DNA of 64,000 nt from Firmicutes bacterium UBA7510 (GCA_002479485.1 DLNM01000054.1:68161-132160), one strand, 5' to 3'; counted from the first letter of the stretch, positions 6,844 through 16,459 are shown. The notes: a model not told the origin generated them from the sequence alone. Numbers and translations are program-made.

Positions 6844-8514
6844 TTATTTACCAGTAAGCATAGTTAAGTTCATTACAGCATTTTCAAGCTCTATTAACTT
6901 ATTATTTATTCTATTATATTCTTCAACATTTATAGTTTCACTTAACACGCCTTCAGTTAAATTTAATGCATTATTAAACAATCCTTTGATAGAATTTATC
7001 TCATCTAATAATTTATTAATTTTTTCAGAATCTGCAGGCTGTAATGATTTTGGTGGAGTAGTAATATTTTTAATAATTTCTTGCATAGAAACTTCATCTT
7101 TTTCTAATTCATATACTACACCCTTATTTGGTATTATACATTCAATTGATAAGGTAGACTCTACTTCTTTTGCAAAATCTTTTTTAGAATCTTCTTCTCC
7201 ATGAACTATAAATAATTTTTTTGGCTTTTCTTCAAAAGAATTAAGCCATTTTAAAAGACCATTTTTATCTGTATGACCTGAAAAGCCTTCTAAATTATAT
7301 ATTTCTGCCAATACAGTAATTTCTTCACCAAATATTTTGACTAGCTTTTCACCATCTCTAATTTTTCTTCCTAATGTGTTTTCAGCCTGATATCCTACAA
7401 ATACAATACTTGATTCTGATCTCCAAAGGTTGTGCTTTAAGTGGTGCTTAATTCTACCTGCTTCACACATTCCACTTGCCGAAATTATAATTTTAGGTGT
7501 CTTATCTTCGTTTAATGCTTTAGATTCAAACTGAGACTGAACAAAATTAAGGTTTTGAAAATGTAGAGGATTATTACCAGACATTAGTAATTTTCTTGTT
7601 TCTTCATCAAAAACCTGAGAATTTAGTTTGAAAATTTCAGTAGTTTTTGCAGCCAGAGGACTATCTATATATACTGGAATTTTTCTTAGCTCTTCAGCAT
7701 CCTTATTAGGTGAATCATAATATTTATTTAGTTCATATATTATTTCTTGAGTTCTTCCAACAGCAAAGGATGGAATAACTACATTACCGCCACGTCTAGC
7801 AGTTTTTAATATTATTTCTATGAGCTTATCCATTTTTGAGTAAGCCTTTTCATGCAATCTATTGCCATAGGTTGCCTCAATAATAGCATAATCTGCTTTA
7901 TCAATATAAGTTGGATTATTTAATATCGGCTTGTCCTCTGTACCTAAATCACCTGAAAATACCAATTTAAGTGGTTCTTCATTTATATCTTCATTTATCC
8001 ACATCTCTATAATTGATGAACCTAATATGTGACCTGCATCAACAAATCTAACGACAAAATCATCATCTAGTTCTACCATCTGTTCATATAAGCAAGGCTT
8101 AAAGTATTTCATGCAGTCATATGCATCCTCTTGTGTATATAAAGGTTCAACAGTTTTTTTCCCAGCTCTTTGTCCTTTTCTATTTAACCACTCTGCTTCA
8201 CTTTCATGGATATGAGCGCTATCAAGAAGCATAATTTGACACAAGTCATATGTAGGCTTTGTACATATAATGTCTCCTTTAAAACCCCTTTTAACAAGCA
8301 GCGGTATTCTTCCGCAATGATCAATATGGCAATGACTTAATAGCAAATAATCTATTTCAGATGGAACAAAATTGAATTCTTCAAAATTCATGTTCTCTTC
8401 TCGTTTACTGCCTTGAAACTGACCACAATCTAATAAAACTTTTTTATCATTGAACTGCAATAAGTGGCATGAACCAGTTACCGTTTCAACTGCACCAAAA
8501 AAACTAATATTCAT
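6844..8514 (-). CDS. Beta-CASP metallo-beta-lactamase-fold hydrolase (YSH1/CPSF-like)
   Basis: 556 residues from ATG 8514 (MNISFFGAVETVTGSCHLL). The metallo-beta-lactamase motif SHCHIDHCGRIP is at about residues 54-65, with further ligands in DAGHILGSS and SGDLG. The beta-CASP part shows IPSFAVGRTQE, SASGMCEAGRI and VGYQAENTLGRKI. Proteins of this group are RNA endo/exonucleases related to eukaryotic CPSF-73 and archaeal aCPSF; some bacterial members remain untested. About 70 C-terminal residues look helical. The start has GGAGG 5 bases upstream, directly behind a nine-base-pair hairpin. Single gene, followed by a hairpin and then the tmk operon. Confidence 0.9.
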   Translation of the reverse strand: MNISFFGAVETVTGSCHLLQFNDKKVLLDCGQFQGSKREENMNFEEFNFVPSEIDYLLLSHCHIDHCGRIPLLVKRGFKGDIICTKPTYDLCQIMLLDSAHIHESEAEWLNRKGQRAGKKTVEPLYTQEDAYDCMKYFKPCLYEQMVELDDDFVVRFVDAGHILGSSIIEMWINEDINEEPLKLVFSGDLGTEDKPILNNPTYIDKADYAIIEATYGNRLHEKAYSKMDKLIEIILKTARRGGNVVIPSFAVGRTQEIIYELNKYYDSPNKDAEELRKIPVYIDSPLAAKTTEIFKLNSQVFDEETRKLLMSGNNPLHFQNLNFVQSQFESKALNEDKTPKIIISASGMCEAGRIKHHLKHNLWRSESSIVFVGYQAENTLGRKIRDGEKLVKIFGEEITVLAEIYNLEGFSGHTDKNGLLKWLNSFEEKPKKLFIVHGEEDSKKDFAKEVESTLSIECIIPNKGVVYELEKDEVSMQEIIKNITTPPKSLQPADSEKINKLLDEINSIKGLFNNALNLTEGVLSETINVEEYNRINNKLIELENAVMNLTMLTGK

Positions 8515-8519
8515 AAATA

Positions 8520-8550
8520 CCTCCATAGTCTCAAACAATATTTTGAGACT
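8520..8550 (-). promoter_or_regulatory. Hairpin abutting the metallohydrolase Shine-Dalgarno
   Basis: AGTCTCAAA (8527-8535) pairs perfectly with TTTGAGACT (8542-8550). In the mRNA the stem is followed with no gap by ATGGAGG, then TATTT and the ATG. Confidence 0.6.
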
Positions 8551-8660
8551 TTGCAATTTATTAATTAGGTTAAATATATATATTATATTACCACTTTTTT
8601 CAACACAAGTAAACCAATATATGTATTCTATTTATAATAAAATTTTGGCTTCACCTAACA

Positions 8661-8701
8661 AAAAAACAGACCATTTATAAATCCATTATAAATAATCTGT
8701 T
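8661..8701 (-). terminator. Intrinsic terminator after spoVT
   Basis: On the minus strand AACAGA-TATTTATAA pairs with TTATAAAT-GTCTGTT with a four-base loop, then a run of T. It lies 31 bases past the spoVT stop. Confidence 0.75.
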
Positions 8702-8731
8702 ATCAAATTAATAAATAAATTAATTAGTTAA

Positions 8732-9283
8732 TTAGTTCTCCATTTGTCTAGATAAAAATATACTCGCATTTTTAACTAATTTTTCTTCTACTTCGCCCAT
8801 TTTTGCATTTTTATCTTTAGATAATAATATTACTGATCCTATAGAATCACCTTGAACAACTATAGGGGCGATAACCTGTGCTGTGTATGCATCTGGATTA
8901 AATTCATTAACGGTAATACGGATTGGTTTAGTTCCTCCAACTGCTATATACATTTCACGAGACTCTATGATTTTTTCTAGTTCTGGGCTTAATCTTTTCT
9001 CAGAATAATCTTTTTTACTACTACCTGAAACCGCAATTGCAGAATCCCTATCTGTAATTATAGCAGTATGTCTAGTAGTTTCAAATAATGATTCTACATA
9101 CTCATCTGCAAACTCAGTTAATTCACCAATTGGAGAATACTTTTTAAGTATTATTTCACCTTCTCTATCAGTAAATATTTCAAGGGGATCTCCTTCTCTT
9201 ATTCTTAATGTTCGTCTGATTTCTTTTGGAATAACCACTCTTCCAAGATCATCAATACGTCTTACAATTCCTGTTGCTTTCAT
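8732..9283 (-). CDS. spoVT: Stage V sporulation protein T, AbrB-type regulator
   Basis: 183 residues. The N-terminal swapped-hairpin AbrB DNA-binding domain (MKATGIVRRIDDLGRVVIPKE) covers residues 1-50, and a GAF-like C-terminal domain covers about 55-180, exactly the SpoVT architecture. In Bacillus it is a late forespore regulator that tunes sigma-G genes; its presence supports an endospore former. AGGAGG sits 5 bases before the ATG. Encoded just after prsA with a 118-base gap and its own terminator. A TTGACA lies upstream, but I could not match a convincing -10, so a sigma-G promoter is possible. Confidence 0.95.
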   Translation of the reverse strand: MKATGIVRRIDDLGRVVIPKEIRRTLRIREGDPLEIFTDREGEIILKKYSPIGELTEFADEYVESLFETTRHTAIITDRDSAIAVSGSSKKDYSEKRLSPELEKIIESREMYIAVGGTKPIRITVNEFNPDAYTAQVIAPIVVQGDSIGSVILLSKDKNAKMGEVEEKLVKNASIFLSRQMEN

Positions 9284-9401
9284 TTTTCCTCCTAATTATA
9301 AATACATTTTTTGTGCTAATATTAAATTTAATTGTTAATATTTAATATTATTTGTATAATTGTCAATTTTATTCCTATATATTAAAATTATACCCAGCTT
9401 T

Positions 9402-10328
9402 TTATTTGTCAATCTTGGCATTTTCGATATAACCATCCAGCATTTCATTATATTTCAAAGCCTTATATTGATACTTTAATTCCTCCCTGTCAATCTTTTC
9501 ATATGAATCCTTTATATCTGTTACTTTTATTATATGGTATCCATATGATGATTTAACCGGATCACTGATTTGTCCAATCTCCATATTAAATGCAGCTTCA
9601 GAAAATTCAGGCAGCATATCTCCATACGCAAAATATCCTAAATCTCCACCTTCTTTATTGCTTGGACATGTTGAAAATTCTTTTGCTAATTCTTCAAAGT
9701 TTTCACCATTATCTATTTTACTCTTAATTTCCTTAGCTTGCTTCTCATCATCTACAAGTATATGACTTGCTTTTATTTTGTTAAACATAATTTTTTTGTC
9801 ATTATATAAAGTTCTTAGCTCTTCATCAGTCGGCTCAAGCTTCTCTAGCGATTCAGATTTTAAGCTTAAAAATTGCTCTATTAACAATTCCTTTTTTAAT
9901 GACTCAAGCAGAAACTCTTCTGTCATTCCACTATCTTCTAGAAATTTTTTATATTGATCATCTGAAGTAAAATACTCTTTATATTTAGTAAACTCTTCTT
10001 GTAATTTCTCTTCTGTAATTTCAAGACCGTCTTTTTTTGCTTCTTCTAAAATTACTATTTCCAGAACCATAGTATCTAGAACCATTTCCTCTAAATACTC
10101 TTTATAAGTTTTACCTTTTTCGATTTCTTGATTCCAAATTTCCGAACCGTATTGAGTTTCATACATTTCCATAGTTTGTTCTAATCTTTTATCATATTCA
10201 CCAACAGTAATAGGTTGACCATTAACCTTTACCTTAACTGATGATGGTTCTTCTTTTTTACTGCATGCCGCCAATCCAAATAGCATACATACTACCATAC
10301 TAACGGCTATTGTCCTTTTTAACCTCAT
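9402..10328 (-). CDS. prsA: PrsA-like peptidyl-prolyl cis-trans isomerase lipoprotein
   Basis: 308 residues from ATG 10328, with GGAGG 6 bases upstream; the in-frame Met codons further upstream lie within the mfd end. It has a lipoprotein signal with lipobox LAAC (Cys22), SurA/PrsA N-terminal helices (residues 35-185) and a parvulin PpiC domain (about 190-285) with ASHILV, GGDLGYFAYGDMLPEFSEAAF and YGYHIIKV. It should fold exported proteins at the outer face of the membrane. It starts 10 bases after mfd and is likely co-transcribed with it. Confidence 0.93.
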   Translation of the reverse strand: MRLKRTIAVSMVVCMLFGLAACSKKEEPSSVKVKVNGQPITVGEYDKRLEQTMEMYETQYGSEIWNQEIEKGKTYKEYLEEMVLDTMVLEIVILEEAKKDGLEITEEKLQEEFTKYKEYFTSDDQYKKFLEDSGMTEEFLLESLKKELLIEQFLSLKSESLEKLEPTDEELRTLYNDKKIMFNKIKASHILVDDEKQAKEIKSKIDNGENFEELAKEFSTCPSNKEGGDLGYFAYGDMLPEFSEAAFNMEIGQISDPVKSSYGYHIIKVTDIKDSYEKIDREELKYQYKALKYNEMLDGYIENAKIDK

Positions 10329-10338
10329 GTTTTTCCTC

Positions 10339-13300
10339 CTAAACATCATCGCTTTTACTTTCAACCTTTTTAGATACTCTTACTTCACACAGATTTTCAA
10401 AAATAATTTTAATTTCTTCTAATAAATTATCTTGTTCAATTGAATTAAGCTGATATTTAATAATTGGTTCCTTAGAAACATCAAATTTAATTCTATTAGA
10501 ATATTTTTCAATTAAATAATTTGTAGCTTCAAGATTAAGCCCACTATTTGATATAAATTCAATTTTTAATAATTTATTTACTTGGGTTATTGCTTTTATA
10601 TTAAGTTTTCTACATAAGGTTTTAATATATGCAACCTTTATCAAATTATTTACTTCTTTTGGTATAGTTCCAAATCTATCAATAACTTCTTCCGTAATAT
10701 CTAGTATATCATCCTTATTGGCAATAGCTGCAATTTTTTTATAAATTTCAATCTTTTGTTCCTCATTTGTTATATAAGAAGATGGAATATATCCATCAAC
10801 ATTTAAGTCAACAGAAATTTCAATATCATCTTCAACTTCCATTCCACTTAATTTCTTTACAGCTCTTTCTAAAAACTTAACATATAAGTCATATCCTATA
10901 GCTAACATATGTCCGTGCTGTTCAGCACCAAGTATATTACCACACCCTCTTATTTCTAAATCTCGCATAGCTATTTTAAAGCCAGAGCCAAACTCAGTAA
11001 ATTCTCTGATGGCTTTTAGTCGTTTGTCAGCAATCTCTGTTAAAACTTTATTTTTTTCATATGTCAGATAGGCAAATGATGTTTTATTAGAGCGACCTAC
11101 CCTACCTCTTAATTGATATAATTGAGATAAACCAAAATTATCAGCATAATCAATAATTAATGTGTTAGCATTTGGTATATCCATTCCTGTTTCAATAATA
11201 GTTGTACATACCAATACATCATATTCCTTATTGACAAAGCTAATCATAACATTCTCAAGTTCTCTTTCCTGCATTTGTCCATGACCAACAACAACTCTAG
11301 CATTTGGCACTAGTTCTCTTATCTTACGAGCCACGCTTTCTATATCTACCACTTTATTATGAACATAGTATACTTGGCCACCCCTTGATAATTCTCTTTC
11401 AATAGCATCTCTTATTATGCCTTCGCTATACTCTATAACATAGGTTTGTATAGGAGTTCTATCACCCGGTGGTTCTTCTATTAAACTCATATCTCTTATT
11501 CCAATCATCGACATGTGCAAAGTTCTTGGAATTGGTGTAGCAGATAGTGTTAAAACGTCTATATTTGCTCTTAATTGCTTAATAGCCTCTTTGTGTTTAA
11601 CGCCAAAACGTTGTTCCTCATCAACAACAAGTAAACCCAAATCCTTAAATTTCAAATCCTTTGAAAGTAATTTATGAGTTCCAACTACTATATCAATTAA
11701 TCCTTTATTTACTCCATCAATAATTTTTTTCTGTTGTGAAGCAGATCTAAATCTACTTAGCATTTCAGATTTTATAGGAAATCCTCTAAATCTATCTATT
11801 ACATTTGAAAAATGCTGTTGAGCTAAAATTGTAGTAGGAACTAATATCGCAACCTGCTTACCATCCATAACCGCTTTAAATACAGCTCGAAGAGCAACTT
11901 CAGTTTTTCCAAAGCCAACATCACCACATAAAAGTCTATCCATAGGCTGACTTTTTTCCATGTCTTTTTTTATCTCTGTAATACACCTTAACTGATCATC
12001 AGTCTCCTCAAAAGGAAATTTGTATTCAAAATCTTTCTGCCATTCTGTATCTTGAGAGTACGAATAGCCCTTAACCATCTTTCTTTTAGCGTACAATTCA
12101 ATAAGCTCACCTGCCATATCTTCAATGGCTTTTTTGGTTCTTTCTTTAACTTTAGACCAGTCTTGACTGCTCATCTTATTTACTTTAGGCACTACCGAAT
12201 CAGAGCCTATATATTTCTGTATAAGAGATAGCTGATCAACTGGTACATATAGCTTATCCTCACCCTTATATTTTACGCATAAATAGTCTTTTTTAACATT
12301 TTGTACATTTAATTTTTCTATACCAATGTATTGTCCTATACCGTGATATTCATGTACAACATAATCTCCAATCTTTAAATCTGAGAAAGTTTCAATTTTA
12401 TTTTTTTTACCTTTATGCTTTACTTTATTTTTCTTTTTAGTTGTACCAAAAACTTCGCTTTCAGTTAACAATAAAAGTTTATTCTCTGGAATTTCAAAAC
12501 CCTTTTTTATATCTCCAGTTGTTATAAAGACTTGACCTGTCATCTGAGTTGTAGAATCAAAGGATAATACAGTGCTACAGCTATGGTCATTTAATATTGC
12601 ATGAAGTTTTTTGCAGCTTTCACTATTACTTAATACAATTAATGTTTTATAACCTTTATACTTATATCTGTTAAGCTCTTTTGCTAAATCCTCCATTTTA
12701 CCATAATAAGAGGTTGCATCTTTCGAAATAATTTGACATATGTCATCTATTTCATAATTTTTGTTAGTCTTTATTATGGCACTATGGTACATTAATTTTT
12801 TACTGCTTATCTTTTTCTCGATATCGGTCTTGCTAAAATATATATTCGATTGTTTAGAAAAAGCTTCACCCTTTTCAAAAAGTTGAACATACCTTAAGCT
12901 AAAGCTTTCAGCCAAAACTTTATATTCTTCATATATTTTATCTGGTTCAACTAAAACAATTAGTGTTTTATCATCAAAATAATCTAGAACACTTTCAAAT
13001 TCAGAGTTCACAAATGGTAATAAAAGATCGGTATTGTCAAAATGAGTTTCAGAGTTTAATCTAAAAGTATAGCTTTCATATAGTGATTTTAGATTTTCTT
13101 TAAGCTTATCACCGTCAGGTATTGTATCAAATTTTTTTAGTCTCTTTTGATAGTCTTTACCTAATTCTTCCTTGATGGTTTCAAGTTCTTTTTTGTTAAA
13201 AAAAGCATCATTACATGGTAATATAACCAATTGCTTTTCATTTTTTATAGATCTTTGTGTCTTAATATCCACAGTTCTTATGGAATCAATTTCATCATCA

Positions 13301-13884
13301 AAAAATTCAATTCTATATGGGTTATTTTCTGATAGCGAAAAAATATCTAAAATTCCACCCCTAACAGAAAATTGTCCATGCCCTTCTATTGCATCAACTC
13401 TTTCATAACCTAATTCATTTAATCTGCAAATTAAATTTTCAAAATTATAACTACGTCCATATTCTAATTTTAATATATTTTCCTTAAATTTATCTTTAGG
13501 GATAACCCTACTAACTACAGAATTTAGACTTGTAGTAACAATAAGCTTTTTATCATTAATTATTTTATACAAAGTATCTACTCTTTTATGTATGTCTTCT
13601 TTGCTTAGAGCATCAACATTGTATAATATTAATTCTCTAGGATTAAAAAGTTCAGCGTTATTTGTATATGATTTTACATAATTATTTATTTCTTTACTTT
13701 TAAATTCATTATTTGTTATTATTAAAATCTTATTTATTCCATAATCATTTAAATTGCAGCACAAATACGCCAATCCTTCTTCATTAAGACCATGAATTAA
13801 TTGGCGTTTATTATGATTATAATTATCAATAATAACATTAAATTTCTCAGTTTTTTGAAATTGCGAAAATAAGTATTTTTCCAT
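10339..13884 (-). CDS. mfd: Transcription-repair coupling factor
   Basis: 1181 residues from ATG 13884 (MEKYLFSQF). Mfd displaces stalled RNA polymerase and recruits UvrA. UvrB-like N-terminal domains, the RNA-polymerase-interaction domain (GDYVVHEYHGIGQYIG), the RecG-like helicase with Walker A GDVGFGKTE and DEEQ box VVDEEQRFG, the TRG motif region and the C-terminal UvrA-regulating domain are all present. In-frame codons up to 13935 run through a 15-base-pair hairpin, so the start after it is preferred. The nearby ribosome-binding site is weak (ATGGACATAAAAATG). Between pth and prsA, the classic Firmicute order. Confidence 0.96.
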   Translation of the reverse strand: MEKYLFSQFQKTEKFNVIIDNYNHNKRQLIHGLNEEGLAYLCCNLNDYGINKILIITNNEFKSKEINNYVKSYTNNAELFNPRELILYNVDALSKEDIHKRVDTLYKIINDKKLIVTTSLNSVVSRVIPKDKFKENILKLEYGRSYNFENLICRLNELGYERVDAIEGHGQFSVRGGILDIFSLSENNPYRIEFFDDEIDSIRTVDIKTQRSIKNEKQLVILPCNDAFFNKKELETIKEELGKDYQKRLKKFDTIPDGDKLKENLKSLYESYTFRLNSETHFDNTDLLLPFVNSEFESVLDYFDDKTLIVLVEPDKIYEEYKVLAESFSLRYVQLFEKGEAFSKQSNIYFSKTDIEKKISSKKLMYHSAIIKTNKNYEIDDICQIISKDATSYYGKMEDLAKELNRYKYKGYKTLIVLSNSESCKKLHAILNDHSCSTVLSFDSTTQMTGQVFITTGDIKKGFEIPENKLLLLTESEVFGTTKKKNKVKHKGKKNKIETFSDLKIGDYVVHEYHGIGQYIGIEKLNVQNVKKDYLCVKYKGEDKLYVPVDQLSLIQKYIGSDSVVPKVNKMSSQDWSKVKERTKKAIEDMAGELIELYAKRKMVKGYSYSQDTEWQKDFEYKFPFEETDDQLRCITEIKKDMEKSQPMDRLLCGDVGFGKTEVALRAVFKAVMDGKQVAILVPTTILAQQHFSNVIDRFRGFPIKSEMLSRFRSASQQKKIIDGVNKGLIDIVVGTHKLLSKDLKFKDLGLLVVDEEQRFGVKHKEAIKQLRANIDVLTLSATPIPRTLHMSMIGIRDMSLIEEPPGDRTPIQTYVIEYSEGIIRDAIERELSRGGQVYYVHNKVVDIESVARKIRELVPNARVVVGHGQMQERELENVMISFVNKEYDVLVCTTIIETGMDIPNANTLIIDYADNFGLSQLYQLRGRVGRSNKTSFAYLTYEKNKVLTEIADKRLKAIREFTEFGSGFKIAMRDLEIRGCGNILGAEQHGHMLAIGYDLYVKFLERAVKKLSGMEVEDDIEISVDLNVDGYIPSSYITNEEQKIEIYKKIAAIANKDDILDITEEVIDRFGTIPKEVNNLIKVAYIKTLCRKLNIKAITQVNKLLKIEFISNSGLNLEATNYLIEKYSNRIKFDVSKEPIIKYQLNSIEQDNLLEEIKIIFENLCEVRVSKKVESKSDDV

Positions 13885-13900
13885 TTTTATGTCCATACTA

Positions 13901-13942
13901 CGAGTTGCACAAATCGGCATTAAGGATTTGTGCATTGACTCG
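13901..13942 (-). promoter_or_regulatory. Long hairpin 17 bases before the mfd start
   Basis: TGCACAAATC (13906-13915) pairs perfectly with GATTTGTGCA (13925-13934), and the outer CGAGT pairs with ACTCG across a three-base bulge, 15 pairs in all. It is followed by TAGTATGGACAT and the start codon. Confidence 0.6.
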
Positions 13943-14008
13943 ATATTTATTTTTTATATATATCATTTATTTAAACCTTGCTCCAAAAAATAAACAGATA
14001 GAAATACA

Positions 14009-14031
14009 AGAATGTTGCATAACAACATTCT
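14009..14031 (-). promoter_or_regulatory. Hairpin between pth and mfd
   Basis: AGAATGTTG/CAACATTCT, a perfect nine-base-pair stem with a five-base loop, 33 bases past the pth stop. T-rich sequence follows on the minus strand but is interrupted, so this is a weak or partial terminator at best. Confidence 0.5.
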
Positions 14032-14063
14032 AGCATCTATAATTAGAAAAAAATTAACAAAAT

Positions 14064-14639
14064 TTATTCTTTTATATTTTTATTGTAATTTTCCATTGCG
14101 CGATTTAGACCAGAGCGAATTATATCTTCCGCAGCTAATCCTGCATTTTGAATAGTTTCATTAACAGTTGTTCTTTCATCACTATCAAATTTTTGTAACA
14201 CATAATCAGCTAAGCTTAGATTAGGATTTTTACTTTTACCAATTCCTATTCTAATACGTTTGAATTTATCACTTTGTAGTTGATAAATTAATGATTTCAT
14301 ACCATTATGTGTTCCACTGCTTCCATGAGGTCTAATCCTCAAGGAACCTAAACCTATATCTATATCATCGTATATAACAATTATATTTTCTATTGGTATT
14401 TTATAAAAACGTACGGCTTCAATAACAGCGTTACCACTTAAATTCATATATGTAACTGGTTTAAATAATAACACTTTTTCACCATTTACATTATACTCAC
14501 CAAAAACAGCATTAAATTTTAACTTATTTAATTTTACATCATTTTTATATGCTAAAAAATCAATTGCATCAAAACCTACATTGTGCCTTGTGCCAGCATA
14601 TTCTTTTCCAGGGTTTCCTAAACCAACAATTAAATACAT
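14064..14639 (-). CDS. pth: Peptidyl-tRNA hydrolase
   Basis: 191 residues, the normal size. Releases tRNA from peptidyl-tRNA that dropped off ribosomes. The motif GLGNPGKEYAGTRHNVGFDAIDF includes the catalytic His and Asn of the family, and YDDIDIGLGSLRIRPHGSSGTHNGMKS carries the further conserved Asp, Gly and His. GAGG lies 6 bases before the ATG; a second decoy GAGG is 15 bases further up, at the end of the composite repeat element. Between glmU and mfd; a prs gene, often between glmU and pth, is absent. Confidence 0.96.
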   Translation of the reverse strand: MYLIVGLGNPGKEYAGTRHNVGFDAIDFLAYKNDVKLNKLKFNAVFGEYNVNGEKVLLFKPVTYMNLSGNAVIEAVRFYKIPIENIIVIYDDIDIGLGSLRIRPHGSSGTHNGMKSLIYQLQSDKFKRIRIGIGKSKNPNLSLADYVLQKFDSDERTTVNETIQNAGLAAEDIIRSGLNRAMENYNKNIKE

Positions 14640-14677
14640 TGTATTCCTCTTTTATATTATCCTCTAATTATGCTATA

Positions 14678-14773
14678 GTCTCGACGTAGTCGAGACATTG
14701 TAGTGGCATCATAAATATAGATGAAAAATCATTTATTTGATTTTTCCATAGTGTGAAATGCCTTTTTCACACT
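14678..14773 (-). repeat. Composite intercistronic element, glmU-pth
   Basis: In transcript order: hairpin A, AGTGTGAAA/TTTCACACT (14750-14773), which includes the last bases of the glmU TAG; then ATGG; hairpin B, GAAAAATCA/TGATTTTTC (14723-14746); the segment CATC...TATTTATGATGCC; and hairpin C, GTCTCGAC/GTCGAGAC (14678-14696). The order A-ATGG-B-CATC matches the elements at 21034-21104 and 57134-57196. Confidence 0.7.
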
Positions 14774-16142
14774 AAAATCTTCCCTTACCTCTGCCAGGTT
14801 TATTTACCTGTCTAGCTCTTGCAATAGCTAATGCTTCTTTATCTACATCATCTGTTATTGTAGAGCCACAAGCAACATAAGCTTCTTCTTCAATAGTTAC
14901 AGGAGCAATCAAATTGGAGTTACTACCAACAAATGCACCATCCTTAACTATTGTTTTATGCTTTTTCTTGCCGTCATAGTTTACAAAAACTACGGCACAG
15001 CCAATGTTGACATCTTTACCCACTTCTCCATCACCAATATATGATAAATGTGAAGCCTTTGAACCATCACCTATAACTGAATTTTTAACTTCAACAAAAT
15101 CGCCTATTTTAACATGTTTTCCAAGTTTTGTTCCCGGTCTTAAATATGCAAAAGGTCCAACTGATGAATTATCATCAACAAATGAATCAATCACCTTAGA
15201 GCTTTCAATTGTTACATCATTTTTGATTGCTGAATTTATTATTCTCGTATTTGGTCCAATTATACAATTTTCACCAATAATAGTTGCCTTTTCTAAAATA
15301 GTACCAGGATAAATAATTGTTTCTTTGCCAACTACTACGTCATAATCTATGTAAGTCGAATTAGGGTCTATCATTGTTACCCCATTTTTCATGTGCATTT
15401 CATTAATTCTGTCTTGCATTATTTTTGTAACTTCAAAAAGTTGAGCTCTATCATTTACAGCCTTTATCTCTCTTTCATCATCAAGTAAAAATGCACCAAT
15501 TTTGTATCCTAGTGTTCCTAATATTTTTATAGCATCTGTAATATAATACTCATTTTTTGAGTTATTAGTGTCTAGCTTTAATAAGGATTCCTTTAAAAGC
15601 TTTCCATTAAAACATAATATCCCTGAGTTTATTTCTTTTATCTGTAACTCATCTATATTAGCATCTTTGTGCTCTACTATCTTACTAACTGTGTTGTCAG
15701 AATTTCTAATAATTCTTCCAAGCCCAAATGGATTATTAATAATACAAGTTAATATAGAAGCAGCATAATTTCCATTCTTATGATAATCTAAAAAATTTTT
15801 TATAGTAGAATCCTTTATTAGTGGTCCATCACCACATAATAGTACTACAGTATCATCATCATTAATAAATTTTTCAGCACACATAACTGCATAGCCAGTA
15901 CCATATGGATATTCACTTCCAATAGGCTGCTCTGCAAAACTTACATCTATATCATTAAGGCATAAGCTAACTTGTTCTTTGCTATGTCCTAAAACTACAA
16001 CATTCTTTGTAATACCAGCATTTTTTGCTGAATCTATAACATATTTAACAATTTCTCTGCCGCAAACTTTATGCAAAACTTTTGATAAGGATGATTTCAT
16101 CCTTGTACCTTCGCCTGCTGCTAAAATTATAGACATATTCAT
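14772..16142 (-). CDS. glmU: Bifunctional GlcNAc-1-P uridyltransferase / GlcN-1-P acetyltransferase
   Basis: 456 residues. Makes UDP-GlcNAc for peptidoglycan. The N-terminal nucleotidyltransferase domain starts with LAAGEGTRMKSSLSKVLHKV, with GYGTGYAV-like YPYGTGYAV and LLCGDGPL. The C-terminal left-handed beta-helix (from about residue 250) carries hexapeptide repeats and the acetyltransferase motif YLRPGTKLGKHVKIGDFVEVKN. Complete. The stop codon TAG is embedded in hairpin A of the intercistronic element. No strong GGAGG is evident directly before the ATG at 16142. Starts a glmU-pth-mfd-prsA transcription unit. Confidence 0.95.
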   Translation of the reverse strand: MNMSIILAAGEGTRMKSSLSKVLHKVCGREIVKYVIDSAKNAGITKNVVVLGHSKEQVSLCLNDIDVSFAEQPIGSEYPYGTGYAVMCAEKFINDDDTVVLLCGDGPLIKDSTIKNFLDYHKNGNYAASILTCIINNPFGLGRIIRNSDNTVSKIVEHKDANIDELQIKEINSGILCFNGKLLKESLLKLDTNNSKNEYYITDAIKILGTLGYKIGAFLLDDEREIKAVNDRAQLFEVTKIMQDRINEMHMKNGVTMIDPNSTYIDYDVVVGKETIIYPGTILEKATIIGENCIIGPNTRIINSAIKNDVTIESSKVIDSFVDDNSSVGPFAYLRPGTKLGKHVKIGDFVEVKNSVIGDGSKASHLSYIGDGEVGKDVNIGCAVVFVNYDGKKKHKTIVKDGAFVGSNSNLIAPVTIEEEAYVACGSTITDDVDKEALAIARARQVNKPGRGKGRF

Positions 16143-16255
16143 AAATACAACCTACTTTCATTACTTAATTTTATACAACTGCATTAATATAACATTTCTT
16201 GAAGCAAAAAACAACCAATTTTTCTATATTCCTGCTGAAAAAATAAAATTTATTA

Positions 16256-16372
16256 TTAATTTTTTTCTTTTAATTTTTCTATTTCACTATTTCCAAATTC
16301 TTTTATACATTCATTTGATAACTCTTTAATATTGTTATCTTCTATTATTTTCTTTTCCATTTGATTTAACAT
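16256..16372 (-). CDS. Possible 38-residue leader-region reading frame
   Basis: In the 490-base gap between spoVG and glmU, an ATG at 16372 opens a charged, helical-looking 38-residue frame (MLNQMEKKIIEDN...), which could extend upstream only with a non-ATG start. No Shine-Dalgarno is evident. It lies downstream of a candidate promoter. I treat it as doubtful; it might be an unrecognised small gene or plain 5' untranslated sequence. The rest of the gap is A/T-rich with nothing else I recognise. Confidence 0.2.
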   Translation of the reverse strand: MLNQMEKKIIEDNNIKELSNECIKEFGNSEIEKLKEKN

Positions 16373-16430
16373 TCTTAACTTTGCTATAACTGCAAATTGT
16401 ATTTGTATTTTGCATATATTCTCATCTATA

Positions 16431-16459
16431 ATGCTATCACACTAAAATATTATTGTCAA
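16431..16459 (-). promoter_or_regulatory. Candidate sigma-A promoter for glmU
   Basis: TTGACA and TAGCAT separated by 17 bases on the minus strand, about 290 bases before the glmU start. The -10 is a 4 of 6 match. Confidence 0.45.

Noticed and set aside
9284..9401. Sigma-G promoter of spoVT
   Set aside because: Partial matches only (GAATA and an AATAATA stretch); not enough to call.
16256..16432. Spo0E-like small protein before glmU
   Set aside because: The frame is short and charged, but the Spo0E signature (SxxLD) is absent and there is no Shine-Dalgarno; kept only as a low-confidence frame.
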